A stretch of DNA of 64,000 bases, from positions 62,001 through 126,000 of the forward strand of contig CAAFZX010000044.1 of NCBI GenBank assembly GCA_900767675.1. Reading direction: 5' to 3'. The notes beneath the pieces are model-generated. The model was given only the letters and a program-made list of their open reading frames with translations, made no database searches and was not told the origin of the DNA. The DNA is from an uncultured Collinsella sp. Its GTDB lineage: Bacteria > Actinomycetota > Coriobacteriia > Coriobacteriales > Coriobacteriaceae. A program made the position numbers and the translations under genes. Positions 24,223-32,929 of this stretch are shown here, piece after piece (within the stretch, counting starts at the first letter, position 1; every line of letters starts with the position of its first letter).

Positions 24223-24903
24223 ATGCGGGTTTTGATCACGGGCGCTTCGGGCGGTATCGGAGCCGCGTGCGTGCAGCGCTTTTTGGACGAGGGCCACGAG
24301 GTCGTGGGCTTTGATCTGCTGCCGGCGGCGATCGAACACGAGCGCTACCGCCATCTGATCGTTGATGTCCGCGAGCCGGACTCGTTTCCAGTTGACCTTG
24401 AGCCTCAGGTAATCGTGAACGTTGCCGGTACGCAGGATTCGGCCGACGACATTGCCGCCAACCTGCGTGGCACCATCAACGTGACTGAGCGCTACGCCTT
24501 TGTGGGGGAGGGGCTTGCCGCCAAGCCGGCGCCGGCTATCAAATCCGTGGTCAATGTGGGGTCGGCGAGCGGACATACGGGATCGGAGTTTCCTGTCTAT
24601 GCTGCCAGCAAGGGCGGCGTTATCGCCTACACCAAAAACCTTGCAAACCGCCTGGCGCCGCAGGCCATCGCCAACAGTGTGGACCCGGGCGGCGTTATCA
24701 CGCCGCTCAACCGTTGCGTGATGGAAGACGAGCGCCTGTGGAACCAGATTATGGAGCTCACGCCGCTTAAGCGCTGGGCCACCGCCCAAGAGATCGCCGA
24801 GTGGATCTACTTTGTGGGCGTGACCAACCGGTTTATGACCGGGCAGAGCCTGCTGATCGATGGCGGCGAGGCCGGCCGTACACAATTTATTTGGCCCGAA
24901 TAG
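24223..24903 (+). CDS. Short-chain dehydrogenase/reductase (SDR)
   Basis: ATG 24223 follows AAGGAG. The 226-residue protein is a classical SDR. TGASGGIGAA near residues 6-15 binds NAD(P)H. NVAGT replaces the usual NNAG. The catalytic Ser lies in NVGSASG and the Tyr-x-x-x-Lys in YAASKGG. The C-terminus (FMTGQSLLIDGG) is standard. Substrate is not evident; it oxidises or reduces a hydroxyl/carbonyl group. Probably co-transcribed with the VUT transporter. Confidence 0.93.
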   Translation: MRVLITGASGGIGAACVQRFLDEGHEVVGFDLLPAAIEHERYRHLIVDVREPDSFPVDLEPQVIVNVAGTQDSADDIAANLRGTINVTERYAFVGEGLAAKPAPAIKSVVNVGSASGHTGSEFPVYAASKGGVIAYTKNLANRLAPQAIANSVDPGGVITPLNRCVMEDERLWNQIMELTPLKRWATAQEIAEWIYFVGVTNRFMTGQSLLIDGGEAGRTQFIWPE

Positions 24904-24905
24904 GA

Positions 24906-24940
24906 AACGCGCCCGATGGAAAGCCGTCGGGCGCGTTTTT
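24906..24940 (+). terminator. Intrinsic terminator after the SDR gene
   Basis: AACGCGCCCGA and TCGGGCGCGTT form an 11-bp stem with a 10-nt loop, followed by five T. It lies between the convergent SDR and ung genes. Confidence 0.88.
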
Positions 24941-24953
24941 GATGTATCGATTT

Positions 24954-25679
24954 TTAGCCGAGGCAAGTCCAGTTGACGGGGGTCGAGCCGTGCTGTTCGA
25001 GTAGCCGATTGGCTGCCGAGAAGGGGCGCGACCCCATAAAAGTGGGGAGTTCTGCCGTGGCACGGTTGGCCGAAAGTGGCGAGGGGTGCGTGGAGGCCAG
25101 ACAGAACTTGCCGCTTGCCTTGCCCGCGCCGGTCGCGGCGAGCTTGCCCTCAACCATCTGCTGGGCAAAGCGGCCCCATGCCAAAAAGACTACCGGCTGG
25201 GGCAGCTGACAGCAGCGTTCGATAACGTAGTCGGTGAGCGCGCTCCAGCCCAGCTTGGCGTGCGAGTTCGCGGCATGCTCGCGCACGGTGAGCGTAGTGT
25301 TGAGGAGCAATACGCCCTGCTGTGCCCATGGCGTTAGATCTCCCGTGGCGGGAACGGGGCAGCCCAGGTCGGCATTGAGCTCCTTATAGATGTTGCGCAG
25401 GCTCGGCGGCAGCTTGGTTTGCGTCGCGGGGACCGAGAACGAAAGCCCCATGGCCTGGTTGGGTCCGTGATAGGGGTCTTGACCCAAGATGACAACTTTG
25501 GCTTGGTCTGCCGGCGTGTAGACGAGGGCATTGAGGATGTCGTCTTGTGCCGGGTAGATGGTTTGCTCGGCACGCAAAAGGGCGATGCGCTCGAGCAGCT
25601 GGTTCGTAGTGTCACGTACCGGCTGCGGCGCATCGCCCAACCAAGTTGCTATGTTGCGGTTGCGGGTCGCGGTGTCCAT
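24954..25679 (-). CDS. ung: Uracil-DNA glycosylase, family 1
   Basis: The 241-residue protein has the water-activating motif GQDPYHGP at 66-73 with catalytic D68, followed by GLSFSVP. The uracil-recognition strand is VLLLNTTLTV and the DNA-intercalating loop HPSPLS lies near residue 197. It excises uracil from DNA, starting base-excision repair. ATG 25679 follows AGGAG. Length and motif order match Ung. It is a single-gene unit. Confidence 0.96.
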   Translation of the reverse strand: MDTATRNRNIATWLGDAPQPVRDTTNQLLERIALLRAEQTIYPAQDDILNALVYTPADQAKVVILGQDPYHGPNQAMGLSFSVPATQTKLPPSLRNIYKELNADLGCPVPATGDLTPWAQQGVLLLNTTLTVREHAANSHAKLGWSALTDYVIERCCQLPQPVVFLAWGRFAQQMVEGKLAATGAGKASGKFCLASTHPSPLSANRATAELPTFMGSRPFSAANRLLEQHGSTPVNWTCLG

Positions 25680-25767
25680 GGGGCTCCTTTATGGCAGATG
25701 CTCTGTTGGCATCTATTGTAAAGGCACACCGGAAACCTTTATGCCGCGGCTGCATAAGGAGTGGGGG

Positions 25768-26670
25768 CTACGAGACGCGCTCGGGCGCTCCTGCCATACG
25801 GGCCTGTCCATGTTCACGGAGGCGCGGAAGCTCGACGGTTGCCACCATGACGCCGGTGAGGATGAGGGCGGCGCCAAAGAAGGCGATGGGGCTCAGGACC
25901 TCGCCGACCAGGAAGAACGAGAAGACGGCAGAGCAGACCGGTTCGAGTGAGAAAGCGAAGCCGGTGGTCTCGGCGGGCACGTGGGGCTGCACGAGCGTCT
26001 GGGTGATAAAGCCATAGGCAGAGCAGATGAGTGCGAGGGCAACGACGACTACGACCTCGCCCGGCGTGCCGGGAAGCGTGAAACCGCCAAAGACGAATGC
26101 GGCGATGCCCGAGAACAGACCGCCAAAACCCAGCTGCCAAACACCCAGGGCCAGTGGGTCGACTTCTTCGACAAAGCGCTTGACTACGATAATGTGGCTG
26201 GCATAGATAAAGGCTGAGAGCAACATAATGATCGCGCCGGGATTCAGGCTGGTGAAGTCGGCGCCCGAGAGCAGCAGCATGCCACAGGTGACGATGGCGG
26301 TGCCGACGAGAACTTTGCGCTCGGGGGCGCGGCGCAGCAGGGCGGCGTTGGCAAACGGCACGATTACGACCGTCAGGCTCTGCAAAAAGCCAGCGATGGA
26401 GGCGGAGGTGAGGCTGGAACCCAGGCACATACAGGTGAGCTCGGTTGCCATGATGGCGCCGATGATGGCGGAGCGAACCATCACGTCACGGTTGATACGC
26501 AGCGCGTGCTTGTGGAAGAGCAGCAGACAGGCCACAAAGGCGATGATGCAGCGCAGCGCAACGATGCTCGTGGCGTTCATGCTATCCATGCCGATCTTCA
26601 TGAGGGGGTACGAAAAGCCCCATGCGACGGGAACGGAAAATGAGAGCGCGATTGCTTTTTTGCGATCCAT
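25768..26670 (-). CDS. EamA/DMT-family transporter, LysR-linked
   Basis: ATG 26670 follows AAGGAG. The 300-residue protein begins MDRKKAIALSFSVPVAWGFSYPL and has ten hydrophobic helices in two EamA repeats. It diverges from the LysR gene at 26829 across 158 bp, the usual arrangement for a LysR regulator and its transporter target. It is probably an exporter of an amino acid or similar metabolite; the substrate cannot be read from sequence. Confidence 0.9.
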   Translation of the reverse strand: MDRKKAIALSFSVPVAWGFSYPLMKIGMDSMNATSIVALRCIIAFVACLLLFHKHALRINRDVMVRSAIIGAIMATELTCMCLGSSLTSASIAGFLQSLTVVIVPFANAALLRRAPERKVLVGTAIVTCGMLLLSGADFTSLNPGAIIMLLSAFIYASHIIVVKRFVEEVDPLALGVWQLGFGGLFSGIAAFVFGGFTLPGTPGEVVVVVALALICSAYGFITQTLVQPHVPAETTGFAFSLEPVCSAVFSFFLVGEVLSPIAFFGAALILTGVMVATVELPRLREHGQARMAGAPERVS

Positions 26671-26828
26671 GGGACTCCTTTTGTTACAGAACGGTTTCGC
26701 AAAAAGGATTCTGCTCCCAGATGTGGATGTAGTAAAGCGAATGTATCTTCAGTATGATTAAGAAATACTAATGTTGCTAGAAAAAGCGCTGGCAAAACGT
26801 TTTACGGCTGCATTGATGTGGAGGCACG

Positions 26829-27695
26829 ATGGCATCGCGGTATCAGATTGTTTGTATGGTGGTCGATCGCGGCAGTCTTAAGGGTGCAGCCGATGAGCTG
26901 GGCTATACACAAAGCGCGGTGAGCCAGGCCGTCAAGGCGCTCGAGCGCGAGCTGGGTACCACGATTATCGAGCGCGGTAAGCAGGGCGTATCGCTTACGC
27001 GCGACGGTAAGCAGTATCTGCCGTATCTGCGCCAGATTGTAACTGCCGAGGCCGAGCTTGAGGGCAAGCGGCAGGAGTTGCTGGGGCTTTCGTCGACTGA
27101 CATTCGCATTGCGACGTTTACCAACGTGAGCCGTACCGTGTTGCCGCGCGTGATTCGCGACTTTGGGGCCCTGCACCCGGGCGTGCACTTCACCCTCAAG
27201 CAGGGCGATTACACGCGCAACGCTCAGTGGGTGCACGATGGCGTGGTTGACTTTTGCTTTACGGCGCGCGGATTTACCGCTGGACTCGAGAAGCGCGTGG
27301 TCTATCACGACGAGTTGGTGGCGCTGCTGCCGACCGCGCATCCGCTGACGGCAAAGGAAAAGGTGACGCTCGCCGACCTGGCGTCCGAGCCGTTTGTGCT
27401 GCTGGATGAGGGCGAACAGAGCCTGGTGCTCGATGCATTCGCGGCGCATGGGCTGTCGCCGCACGTGACGAGCGAGGTGACCGACGACTACACCATCATG
27501 GCGATGGTGGAGGAGGGCCTAGGCGTGAGCATGCTGTATCGCCGTACCGTCGAGGGCATGCAGGCCGATATTCGCGTACGTCCCATCGTGCATGCTCCCT
27601 CGCGCGACGTGGTGGCAGCTTGGCGCAGCTGGGACACCATGCCTATCGCCACGAGGCGTTTTATCGACTATATGAGCTCGCATATTGTCAATTAA
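26829..27695 (+). CDS. LysR-family transcriptional regulator
   Basis: ATG 26829 follows GGAGG. The 288-residue protein has an N-terminal winged helix (KGAADELGYTQSAVSQAVKALERELG, about 20-45) and a periplasmic-binding-like effector domain from about residue 90 (DIRIATFTNVSRTVLPRVIRDF). It ends with a normal C-terminal helix. Divergent from the EamA transporter, it likely activates that gene in response to a small ligand and represses itself. Confidence 0.92.
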   Translation: MASRYQIVCMVVDRGSLKGAADELGYTQSAVSQAVKALERELGTTIIERGKQGVSLTRDGKQYLPYLRQIVTAEAELEGKRQELLGLSSTDIRIATFTNVSRTVLPRVIRDFGALHPGVHFTLKQGDYTRNAQWVHDGVVDFCFTARGFTAGLEKRVVYHDELVALLPTAHPLTAKEKVTLADLASEPFVLLDEGEQSLVLDAFAAHGLSPHVTSEVTDDYTIMAMVEEGLGVSMLYRRTVEGMQADIRVRPIVHAPSRDVVAAWRSWDTMPIATRRFIDYMSSHIVN

Positions 27696-27722
27696 TGACT
27701 GGCGTGACGTTGAGTGCGGTGT

Positions 27723-29105
27723 TTAGCGGGCTGTCGCTTTGGCTTGGGCGGTGCGATAGGTGCGTGCCGGGTGGCAGAGCAATACCGCCACGACCATAAA
27801 GAATGCCGTGGTGCCCAGGCTGATGGGGTAGACCATCATGATGTTCGCAAAGGTACGGAAGTGCGGGAACACGCAGAATACCCAATAGAAGCGAATGCCG
27901 CAGACGCAGATCATGGTGATGAGGGCGGGCATGAGCGAGATGCCAAAGCCGCGCAGGTAGCCGGACATGTTTTCGTAAAACATGCTAAAGGCGTATGCCG
28001 GGAAGATCGAGCACACGCGGATATAGCCGATCGAGACGATGTTGGGGTCGCTATTAAACAGCGCTAGGATCTCGCGCCCCAGACCGACGATGATAACGAT
28101 GGTAGTGAGCGCGACGATGCCACCTTCGACCAGGCAGACCTTAAGGGTCTTGGTGCAACGGTCGATCTGGCGGGCACCGTGGTTTTGCCCCACAAAGGTG
28201 GTGCAAGCCTGGCTAAAGCTGTTGAGCAGGTTGTAGCACACGTACTCCAGGCTCATGGCGGCGCTCGATGCCGCCATGACCTCGGTGCCCAAGCTGTTGA
28301 TGGCGGACTGGATGATGATGTTGGCGACGGCAAAGACGGCGCTCTGGATGCCGGCGGGCAGGCCGATCTTGACGATGCGCCTGAGGGCGACGGGGTCTAA
28401 GCCTAAGTCGCGTGGAGTGACGCGGACGACGGAGTCGGTCTTGAGCAGACGGATAAAGAGCGTAGCGGCGCTGACGGTGTAGGCGATGGCGGTGGCGATG
28501 GCGACGCCCGCGACGCCCCAGTGGAGTACGGGGACAAAGATGAGGTCCAGGCCAATGTTGAGGACGGTGGACACGGCAAGTGCCTGCAGCGGCATGCGGG
28601 TGATGCCGACGGAGCGGAAGATCGCGGCCTCAAAGTTGTAGAGTAAGATCGAGGGCATGCTGAGCAAAAAGACGCGCAGGTAGAGCGAAGCGAGCGGCAT
28701 GGTCTCGGCAGGCACGTTGAGCGCAGCGAGCATGGGCTCGGCAAAGATCTCGCCCAGTGCGATGACGACAAAGCCCACGAGCGCCATTAAAATCGAGGTA
28801 TGGACGGCGCGTTTGACCATGTTCTGATCGTTGCGGCCGATAGCGTTGGCGATGACCACGTTGGAGCCAAGCGACATGCCAATAAAAAGGTTGAGCATAA
28901 GACTGGTAAGCGGAACATTGGAGCCGACCGCCGCCATGGCGAGGGTTCCCTGGTCGCCCGAGAAGTTACCGATGATGACCGTGGCGATGAGGTTCGACAG
29001 CTGCTCCAAGATGCTCGTGGCGGCTACGGGGAAGGCGAACAGGGGAATATTGCGCCACAGCGAGCCGGTGGTCATGTCAATGTGCTTAGATGCGGTGTCT
29101 GCCAT
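27723..29105 (-). CDS. MATE-family efflux transporter
   Basis: The 460-residue protein has twelve predicted membrane helices in two MatE repeats. The first starts at SLWRNIPLFAFPVAATSILEQL, and the second contains IGLPAGIQSAVFAVANIIIQS near 250. It should export cationic or other drugs and metabolites using a Na+ or H+ gradient. ATG 29105 is preceded by GAGA only. It is a single gene, convergent with the LysR gene. Substrate range is not predictable. Confidence 0.93.
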   Translation of the reverse strand: MADTASKHIDMTTGSLWRNIPLFAFPVAATSILEQLSNLIATVIIGNFSGDQGTLAMAAVGSNVPLTSLMLNLFIGMSLGSNVVIANAIGRNDQNMVKRAVHTSILMALVGFVVIALGEIFAEPMLAALNVPAETMPLASLYLRVFLLSMPSILLYNFEAAIFRSVGITRMPLQALAVSTVLNIGLDLIFVPVLHWGVAGVAIATAIAYTVSAATLFIRLLKTDSVVRVTPRDLGLDPVALRRIVKIGLPAGIQSAVFAVANIIIQSAINSLGTEVMAASSAAMSLEYVCYNLLNSFSQACTTFVGQNHGARQIDRCTKTLKVCLVEGGIVALTTIVIIVGLGREILALFNSDPNIVSIGYIRVCSIFPAYAFSMFYENMSGYLRGFGISLMPALITMICVCGIRFYWVFCVFPHFRTFANIMMVYPISLGTTAFFMVVAVLLCHPARTYRTAQAKATAR

Positions 29106-29181
29106 ACGCTCTCAATCTCTAATATGCTCTTTCGTGCTTATTTGCGCAGACGATGATACTCCTAATGCAGCCAGCCGGCAC

Positions 29182-29230
29182 TTAGGGACGTTCCTTTTCT
29201 GTCGGCAGCTGGGGACACTCCTTGTCTCTT
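29182..29230. repeat. Degenerate GGGACGTTCC repeat
   Basis: Contains AGGGACGTTCC and GGGGACACTCC with a weak surrounding inverted repeat (GCCGGCA/TGTCGGC). It looks like a decayed member of the repeat family at 3020, 5450 and 15521. It occupies the gap between the MATE gene and rlmA. Confidence 0.5.
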
Positions 29231-29296
29231 CTATGACTAGGTGGGGAAGGCGTGCGACAATGGTGGGCGTTGTGTTGTTCGCGCTAAGGAGTTGCC

Positions 29297-30112
29297 ATGT
29301 TGTTGTGTCCCGTTTGCCATGAACCGTTGGTGGACGACGAGCGCGGTGCTGCATGCGCGGGCGGACACCGATTTGACCGTGCGCGCGAGGGCTATCTCTA
29401 TCTGCTGCGCTCGTCCAAGAGCGGCGACTCCATGGGTGATCCCAAGTCGCAGGCGCGCAGCCGTCGTGACTTTCTGAACCGTGGATACTACGCGCCGTTG
29501 CGCGATGCGATGGTCGAGCTGGTGCGCGATCGGGTGTCTGGACGTGCCGCGTCTACGAACTGCCCCATGACGCTGCTCGATATTTGCTGCGGCGAGGGCT
29601 ACTACACCAGCGCTATGGGCGCGGTGCCGGGCGTAGATGCTTACGGTTTCGACCTGGGCAAGGAGATGGTGCGCCTTGCCGCCAAGCGCGGCGATGCGAC
29701 CTACTTCGTGGCCAACATGAAGGCTATCCCCGTGGCCGATGGCGCCTTCGATATGGTGACCGAGCTCTTTGCCCCCTTTAACGAGCGCGAATTTGCCCGC
29801 GTGCTGGCGCCAGAGGGCTCGCTCTATACCGTGGTGCCGGGTGCTCGGCATCTGTTTGGCCTCAAAGAGGTGCTCTACGACACGCCATATCTCAATGACG
29901 AGAAGCTGCCGAAGACCACTGAACTCGAGTTGGTCGGAACGCAGCGGGTGTTTGCGAACATTACGCTCCAGACCCAGGCTGACATCGAGGCGGTGTTCCA
30001 AATGACGCCGTACTACTACCGCACGCGCCCTGCCGATAAAGAGCGCCTGGCAAACCTGGACACCCTTCAAACCGACATCGACTTCATCATCGCCGAGTAC
30101 CGTCACAGCTAA
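29297..30112 (+). CDS. rlmA: RlmA-type 23S rRNA (guanine-N1)-methyltransferase
   Basis: ATG 29297 follows AAGGAG. The 271-residue enzyme starts with a zinc finger: C4, C7, C20 and H24 in LLCPVCHEP ... CAGGHRFDRAREGY. It then has the RlmA-specific GDPKSQARSRRDFLNRGYYAPL. The SAM-binding motif is LLDICCGEGYYT near 94-105, and FDLGKEMVRLA and ELFAPF follow. RlmA enzymes methylate G745 or G748 in helix 35 of 23S rRNA; which base this one modifies cannot be decided here. In some species this methylation affects macrolide or tylosin sensitivity. Confidence 0.88.
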   Translation: MLLCPVCHEPLVDDERGAACAGGHRFDRAREGYLYLLRSSKSGDSMGDPKSQARSRRDFLNRGYYAPLRDAMVELVRDRVSGRAASTNCPMTLLDICCGEGYYTSAMGAVPGVDAYGFDLGKEMVRLAAKRGDATYFVANMKAIPVADGAFDMVTELFAPFNEREFARVLAPEGSLYTVVPGARHLFGLKEVLYDTPYLNDEKLPKTTELELVGTQRVFANITLQTQADIEAVFQMTPYYYRTRPADKERLANLDTLQTDIDFIIAEYRHS

Positions 30113-30114
30113 CA

Positions 30115-30149
30115 ACCTGCCAAAAAGGGACAGGTTTATTTTGGCAGGT
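30115..30149. repeat. 35-bp palindromic repeat, copy 1
   Basis: ACCTGCCAAAA (30115-30125) and TTTTGGCAGGT (30139-30149) pair perfectly across a 13-nt loop, AGGGACAGGTTTA. The same 35 bp occurs without change at 49063-49097. It starts two bases after the rlmA stop. Confidence 0.88.
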
Positions 30150-30166
30150 GTTATCTGGGCAAACGT

Positions 30167-30203
30167 AAAGGGCCGACCGCGGATATGCGCGATCGGCCCT
30201 TTT
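30167..30203. terminator. Bidirectional intrinsic terminator
   Basis: AAAGGGCCGA and TCGGCCCTTT form a 10-bp stem with an inner CCGCG/CGCG-like loop and a T-run on both strands. It serves rlmA and the convergent membrane-protein gene. Confidence 0.82.
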
Positions 30204-30239
30204 AGTTACTTGGCTGCAGAGGCTATGAGAAGTGAGCGC

Positions 30240-30641
30240 TTACAGGCGGTCCTTGTTCTCGGCCTTGATGGCGTGTGCCTGCTGAACAAAGAACAGGTCG
30301 TAGACCACGATGACAAAGGCTCCAATATTGACGGCGCTGCCGCCGAGCGCGGGAAGGGTGAGCACAGCCTGCGCAATCGTGGCGATTGCGGCAACGATGC
30401 CGAGCTTAAACGCGCCATCCACCTGCGAAGGCTTGTTGGCGCCCTTGATGCCCGCAACACCTGCGGCAAGGTCGATAACGCCCTTGGCGACAAGCACGAC
30501 CGCGGCGAGCATGGCGTTCGATCCGTAGACGGATTCAAATTTGCCGGTTGCGATGCCGGTGATACCGATGACGAGGCTGGCGATGCCCAAAACAAAATAG
30601 ATGAGGGCAAGGATTTTGAGTGTCTTGCGCGCGGCGCTCAT
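30240..30641 (-). CDS. Small four-helix membrane protein
   Basis: ATG 30641 lies behind AAAGGA; the longer frame is unsupported. The 133-residue protein has four hydrophobic segments: ILALIYFVLGIASLVIGITG, MLAAVVLVAKGVIDLAAGVAG, LGIVAAIATIAQAVLTLP and VNIGAFVIVVYDLFFVQQ. The short charged loops and basic C-terminus (AENKDRL) suggest a simple integral membrane protein. I do not recognise a catalytic motif. It resembles many unnamed coriobacterial membrane proteins. Function unknown. Confidence 0.7.
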   Translation of the reverse strand: MSAARKTLKILALIYFVLGIASLVIGITGIATGKFESVYGSNAMLAAVVLVAKGVIDLAAGVAGIKGANKPSQVDGAFKLGIVAAIATIAQAVLTLPALGGSAVNIGAFVIVVYDLFFVQQAHAIKAENKDRL

Positions 30642-30869
30642 AGGTAGTCCTTTCGATTCGGGCGCTGCCAGTCTGGCGCGTCCCATATGCTGCACATATC
30701 GTGAAGCACATTGTAGTTCAACGTGACGGCGTGTGTGTTAGAAAGCGCTTCTCGCCTGTGCAGGGCAATCTTTCAAAAAGGAAAGCCAGCTGTAAGTCAA
30801 ATCGATGGCAGCTCATGTGCGGCGCTGCGATGATGAGGCCGTGATAAGAAGTGAGTCTAAGGAGGAGCC

Positions 30870-31013
30870 ATGATGTACGGACCAGAGCAAGTGCGTGAAC
30901 CGCGGTCGTTGGGAAGGCGCATGGGTGATTCTGTGATCGCTGCCGTGTGCACGGGATTGATGGCGGTGCTTTGCATTGGGATGCTGTGGACCATGTCGCA
31001 TGTGGGACAATAA
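30870..31013 (+). CDS. 47-residue single-pass membrane peptide
   Basis: AAGGAGG lies 4 bp before ATG 30870 (7 bp before a second ATG at 30873), and the frame runs to TAA at 31011. The product is basic at the N-terminus (REPRSLGRRMGDS) and has one hydrophobic helix, VIAAVCTGLMAVLCIGMLW, followed by TMSHVGQ. It has the look of a genuine small membrane protein rather than chance, because of the strong ribosome site and the clear positive-inside signal. It precedes rsmJ by 63 bp. The rest of the gap 30642-30869 holds only a small CTTTC/GAAAG hairpin. Confidence 0.55.
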   Translation: MMYGPEQVREPRSLGRRMGDSVIAAVCTGLMAVLCIGMLWTMSHVGQ

Positions 31014-31076
31014 CGGACGGTTGGGTGCCAACTGAGGTGGCGCTCACGTATTCGTTTTGTTTGCTAAGGAGTGTCC

Positions 31077-31781
31077 ATGGGCGTCGTCGATCCCTTTTCT
31101 GTTGCTCGGGCCGCGGGGCTTGAGCTGACCGGGAAGTCCGAGGGCCTCACGCTCACCGACGGCACGATGGAACTGCGCGCCGATTTTGGCCGCATGCTGC
31201 CACGACTCAAGCAGGGCCGCCTGCAGCAAGAGCTGCTGGTAAAGGTTGCGCGCACAAAAGGCATCGAGCGCCCATGGGCGATTGATGCCACGGCGGGCTT
31301 TGGTGAGGATTCGCTGCTGCTGGCGGCCGCGGGCTTTACCGTCGATCTGTATGAACAGGATTGCGTAATCGCGGCACTCCTCAAGGACGCCTTGGATCGC
31401 GCGGCAGATGATCCGGCGCTTGCGGCTGCTGTGGCGCGCATGCGCCTACATGCGGGCGAGGACAGCATTGCCGGTCTTCGCCATACGGCCGAGCTGATCA
31501 AGCAAGGTGAGCTCGCGGCTCCCGACGTGGTGTATCTGGACCCCATGTTTCCCGAGCGCACCAAGAGCGCGGCGGTGAAAAAGAAGTTTCAGCTCTTGCA
31601 CCATCTGGAGCAGCCGTGCGCCGACGAGGAGACGCTGGTCGAAGCTGCGCTTGCGGTGCACCCGCGCAAGGCCGTTATCAAGCGGCCGGTGAAGGGGCCG
31701 CTGCTTGCCGGCATTAAGCCGAGCTATCAGCTCGCGGGCAAGGCCGTTCGCTACGATGTTTTGGTGCCGCCGCGCCCGTAG
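31077..31781 (+). CDS. rsmJ: RsmJ-like 16S rRNA (guanine1516-N2)-methyltransferase
   Basis: ATG 31077 has AAGGAG six bases upstream; the GTG at 31071 overlaps that ribosome site. The 234-residue protein shows motif I IDATAGFGEDSLLLAAAG near 71-88, YEQDCVIAALLKDALDRA, the catalytic-type VVYLDPMFPERTKSAAVKK near 155-173 and AVIKRPVKGP. These match RsmJ, which methylates G1516 of 16S rRNA using SAM. RsmJ was defined in proteobacteria, so the exact nucleotide in this organism is inferred. Confidence 0.85.
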   Translation: MGVVDPFSVARAAGLELTGKSEGLTLTDGTMELRADFGRMLPRLKQGRLQQELLVKVARTKGIERPWAIDATAGFGEDSLLLAAAGFTVDLYEQDCVIAALLKDALDRAADDPALAAAVARMRLHAGEDSIAGLRHTAELIKQGELAAPDVVYLDPMFPERTKSAAVKKKFQLLHHLEQPCADEETLVEAALAVHPRKAVIKRPVKGPLLAGIKPSYQLAGKAVRYDVLVPPRP

Positions 31782-31829
31782 CTTGCGTGCGATGGCCGGC
31801 GCTTCGCCAGCGCCGTGCCGATGCGGAGC

Positions 31830-32126
31830 CTATTTCCAAGGGTGCGACGTCAGATGCCATCCGCCGCAGTATTCGCATTTGTAGCAGGCAAGGCCGCGCC
31901 GTCCGCGGTTTTCGCAGTCGGCCATAACGGCCTCGGCTTCGGCGCGTGTGTCGTAACGGTTTTTGCGTTCGCACGACTTGTAGCGCCAGGCTTCATCGCG
32001 CTCGGCGTCTAGTGCGTCGCGGCGCTCGTCCTCGCGCGCAAACAGGTCGCCCATATCGCCGCCGGTGGCAGCGCCCAAAAACTCGCTTTTGGCTTTTGAC
32101 CAGGCGGCTCGCTTTTTGCTCCCCAT
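31830..32126 (-). CDS. 98-residue protein with C-terminal zinc-ribbon-like motif
   Basis: I chose ATG 32126 (98 residues) over a TTG 21 bp upstream. The N-terminal half is highly charged (AREDERRDALDAERDEAWRY). It continues with CERKNRYDTRAEAEAVMAD and ends in CYKCEYCGGWHLTSHPWK, where C81, C84, C87 and H91 could bind zinc. Similar C-terminal CxxCGGWHLTS motifs occur in small phage and bacterial proteins of unknown function. It diverges from a GNAT gene; a perfect 9-bp inverted repeat lies between them. Function unknown. Confidence 0.65.
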   Translation of the reverse strand: MGSKKRAAWSKAKSEFLGAATGGDMGDLFAREDERRDALDAERDEAWRYKSCERKNRYDTRAEAEAVMADCENRGRRGLACYKCEYCGGWHLTSHPWK

Positions 32127-32150
32127 CTGCTTCGCGCCCCTCTCCAAACG

Positions 32151-32182
32151 TTGGTATCATTGCTCAATCAAAGTGATACCAA
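32151..32182. promoter_or_regulatory. Operator-like inverted repeat between divergent genes
   Basis: TTGGTATCA (32151-32159) and TGATACCAA (32174-32182) are perfect inverted repeats with centres 23 bp apart, about two helical turns. The site lies between the zinc-ribbon protein and the GNAT gene, near where both promoters must be. The binding protein is not identifiable. Confidence 0.6.
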
Positions 32183-32200
32183 TAAACGTGAGGTCGCCGC

Positions 32201-32692
32201 GTGATGATCAGAAAAACCCTCGATACCGACATTCCCGCCGTCATGGCTATCTATGACGCGGCCCGCGCCTTTATGCGCGCGCATGGCAACGCCACGCAGT
32301 GGCCGGTAGGCACGCCCTCGGCCGAGCAGCTCAAAAGCGATATTGCCGCGGGCGGTAGCTATGTGTGCGAGGAAGACGGACGCGTGGTGGCGACGTTTGC
32401 CTTTCTGCCGGGGCCGGACAGTTCCTACGATGCGATTGAGGGCGGCCAGTGGCGCAGCGATGCCCCGTATGCTGTGCTGCACCGCGTGGCATCCGACGGC
32501 ACTACGCATGGCGTCGCGGCCGCGATGTTTGCCTTTGCCAAGGAACGCATCGACCATCTGCGTATCGACACACACCAAGACAATCTGCCTATGCAGGGCG
32601 CCATCGCCAAGGCGGGGTTCGAGCGTGTCGGCGTCGTGCATGTGTCGGACGGCACACCGCGCATTGCGTTTGACTGGCTGCGCGAGGCATAA
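32201..32692 (+). CDS. GNAT-family N-acetyltransferase
   Basis: GTG 32201 is 7 bp after GAGG; ATG 32204 is an alternative. The 163-residue protein begins MIRKTLDTDIPAVMAIYDAA, has VATFAFLPGPDSSYDAIEGG in the middle strand, VLHRVASDGTTHGVAAAMFAFA in the acetyl-CoA loop region and the late IDTHQDNLPMQGAIAKAGF helix typical of GNATs. It transfers an acetyl group from acetyl-CoA to an unknown acceptor. An inverted repeat upstream suggests it is regulated together with the divergent small gene. Confidence 0.88.
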   Translation: MMIRKTLDTDIPAVMAIYDAARAFMRAHGNATQWPVGTPSAEQLKSDIAAGGSYVCEEDGRVVATFAFLPGPDSSYDAIEGGQWRSDAPYAVLHRVASDGTTHGVAAAMFAFAKERIDHLRIDTHQDNLPMQGAIAKAGFERVGVVHVSDGTPRIAFDWLREA

Positions 32693-32726
32693 GCGCCCAG
32701 GCGCATGCCAACACTCCATCTAAATG

Positions 32727-32752
32727 AAATGGCCCCGGGTGGGGCCATTTTT
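32727..32752 (+). terminator. Intrinsic terminator after the GNAT gene
   Basis: AAATGGCCCC and GGGGCCATTT form a perfect 10-bp stem with a GGGT loop and a short T-run. Confidence 0.88.
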
Positions 32753-32929
32753 GGTAAAACGCGTCGTTGTGGGACTCGCATTGTTACCGCCTCAGATGAG
32801 ACAGGGCGGGCAAAAGGGGAGGTGCCGGCTTTCGCAAGGCGCGAACCTACGAAAATCGCCGCGCGGCAACGCGGGGCGATGAACTCGGTCGGGGGATAGG
32901 GCCCGCTTCGCCCGCCGGCCCGTAAATTG

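Noticed and set aside
32705..32899. 64-residue frame or leader peptide before the TetM-like gene
   Set aside because: It runs through a terminator and a GC-rich segment, has no ribosome site, and lies upstream of the probable -10.
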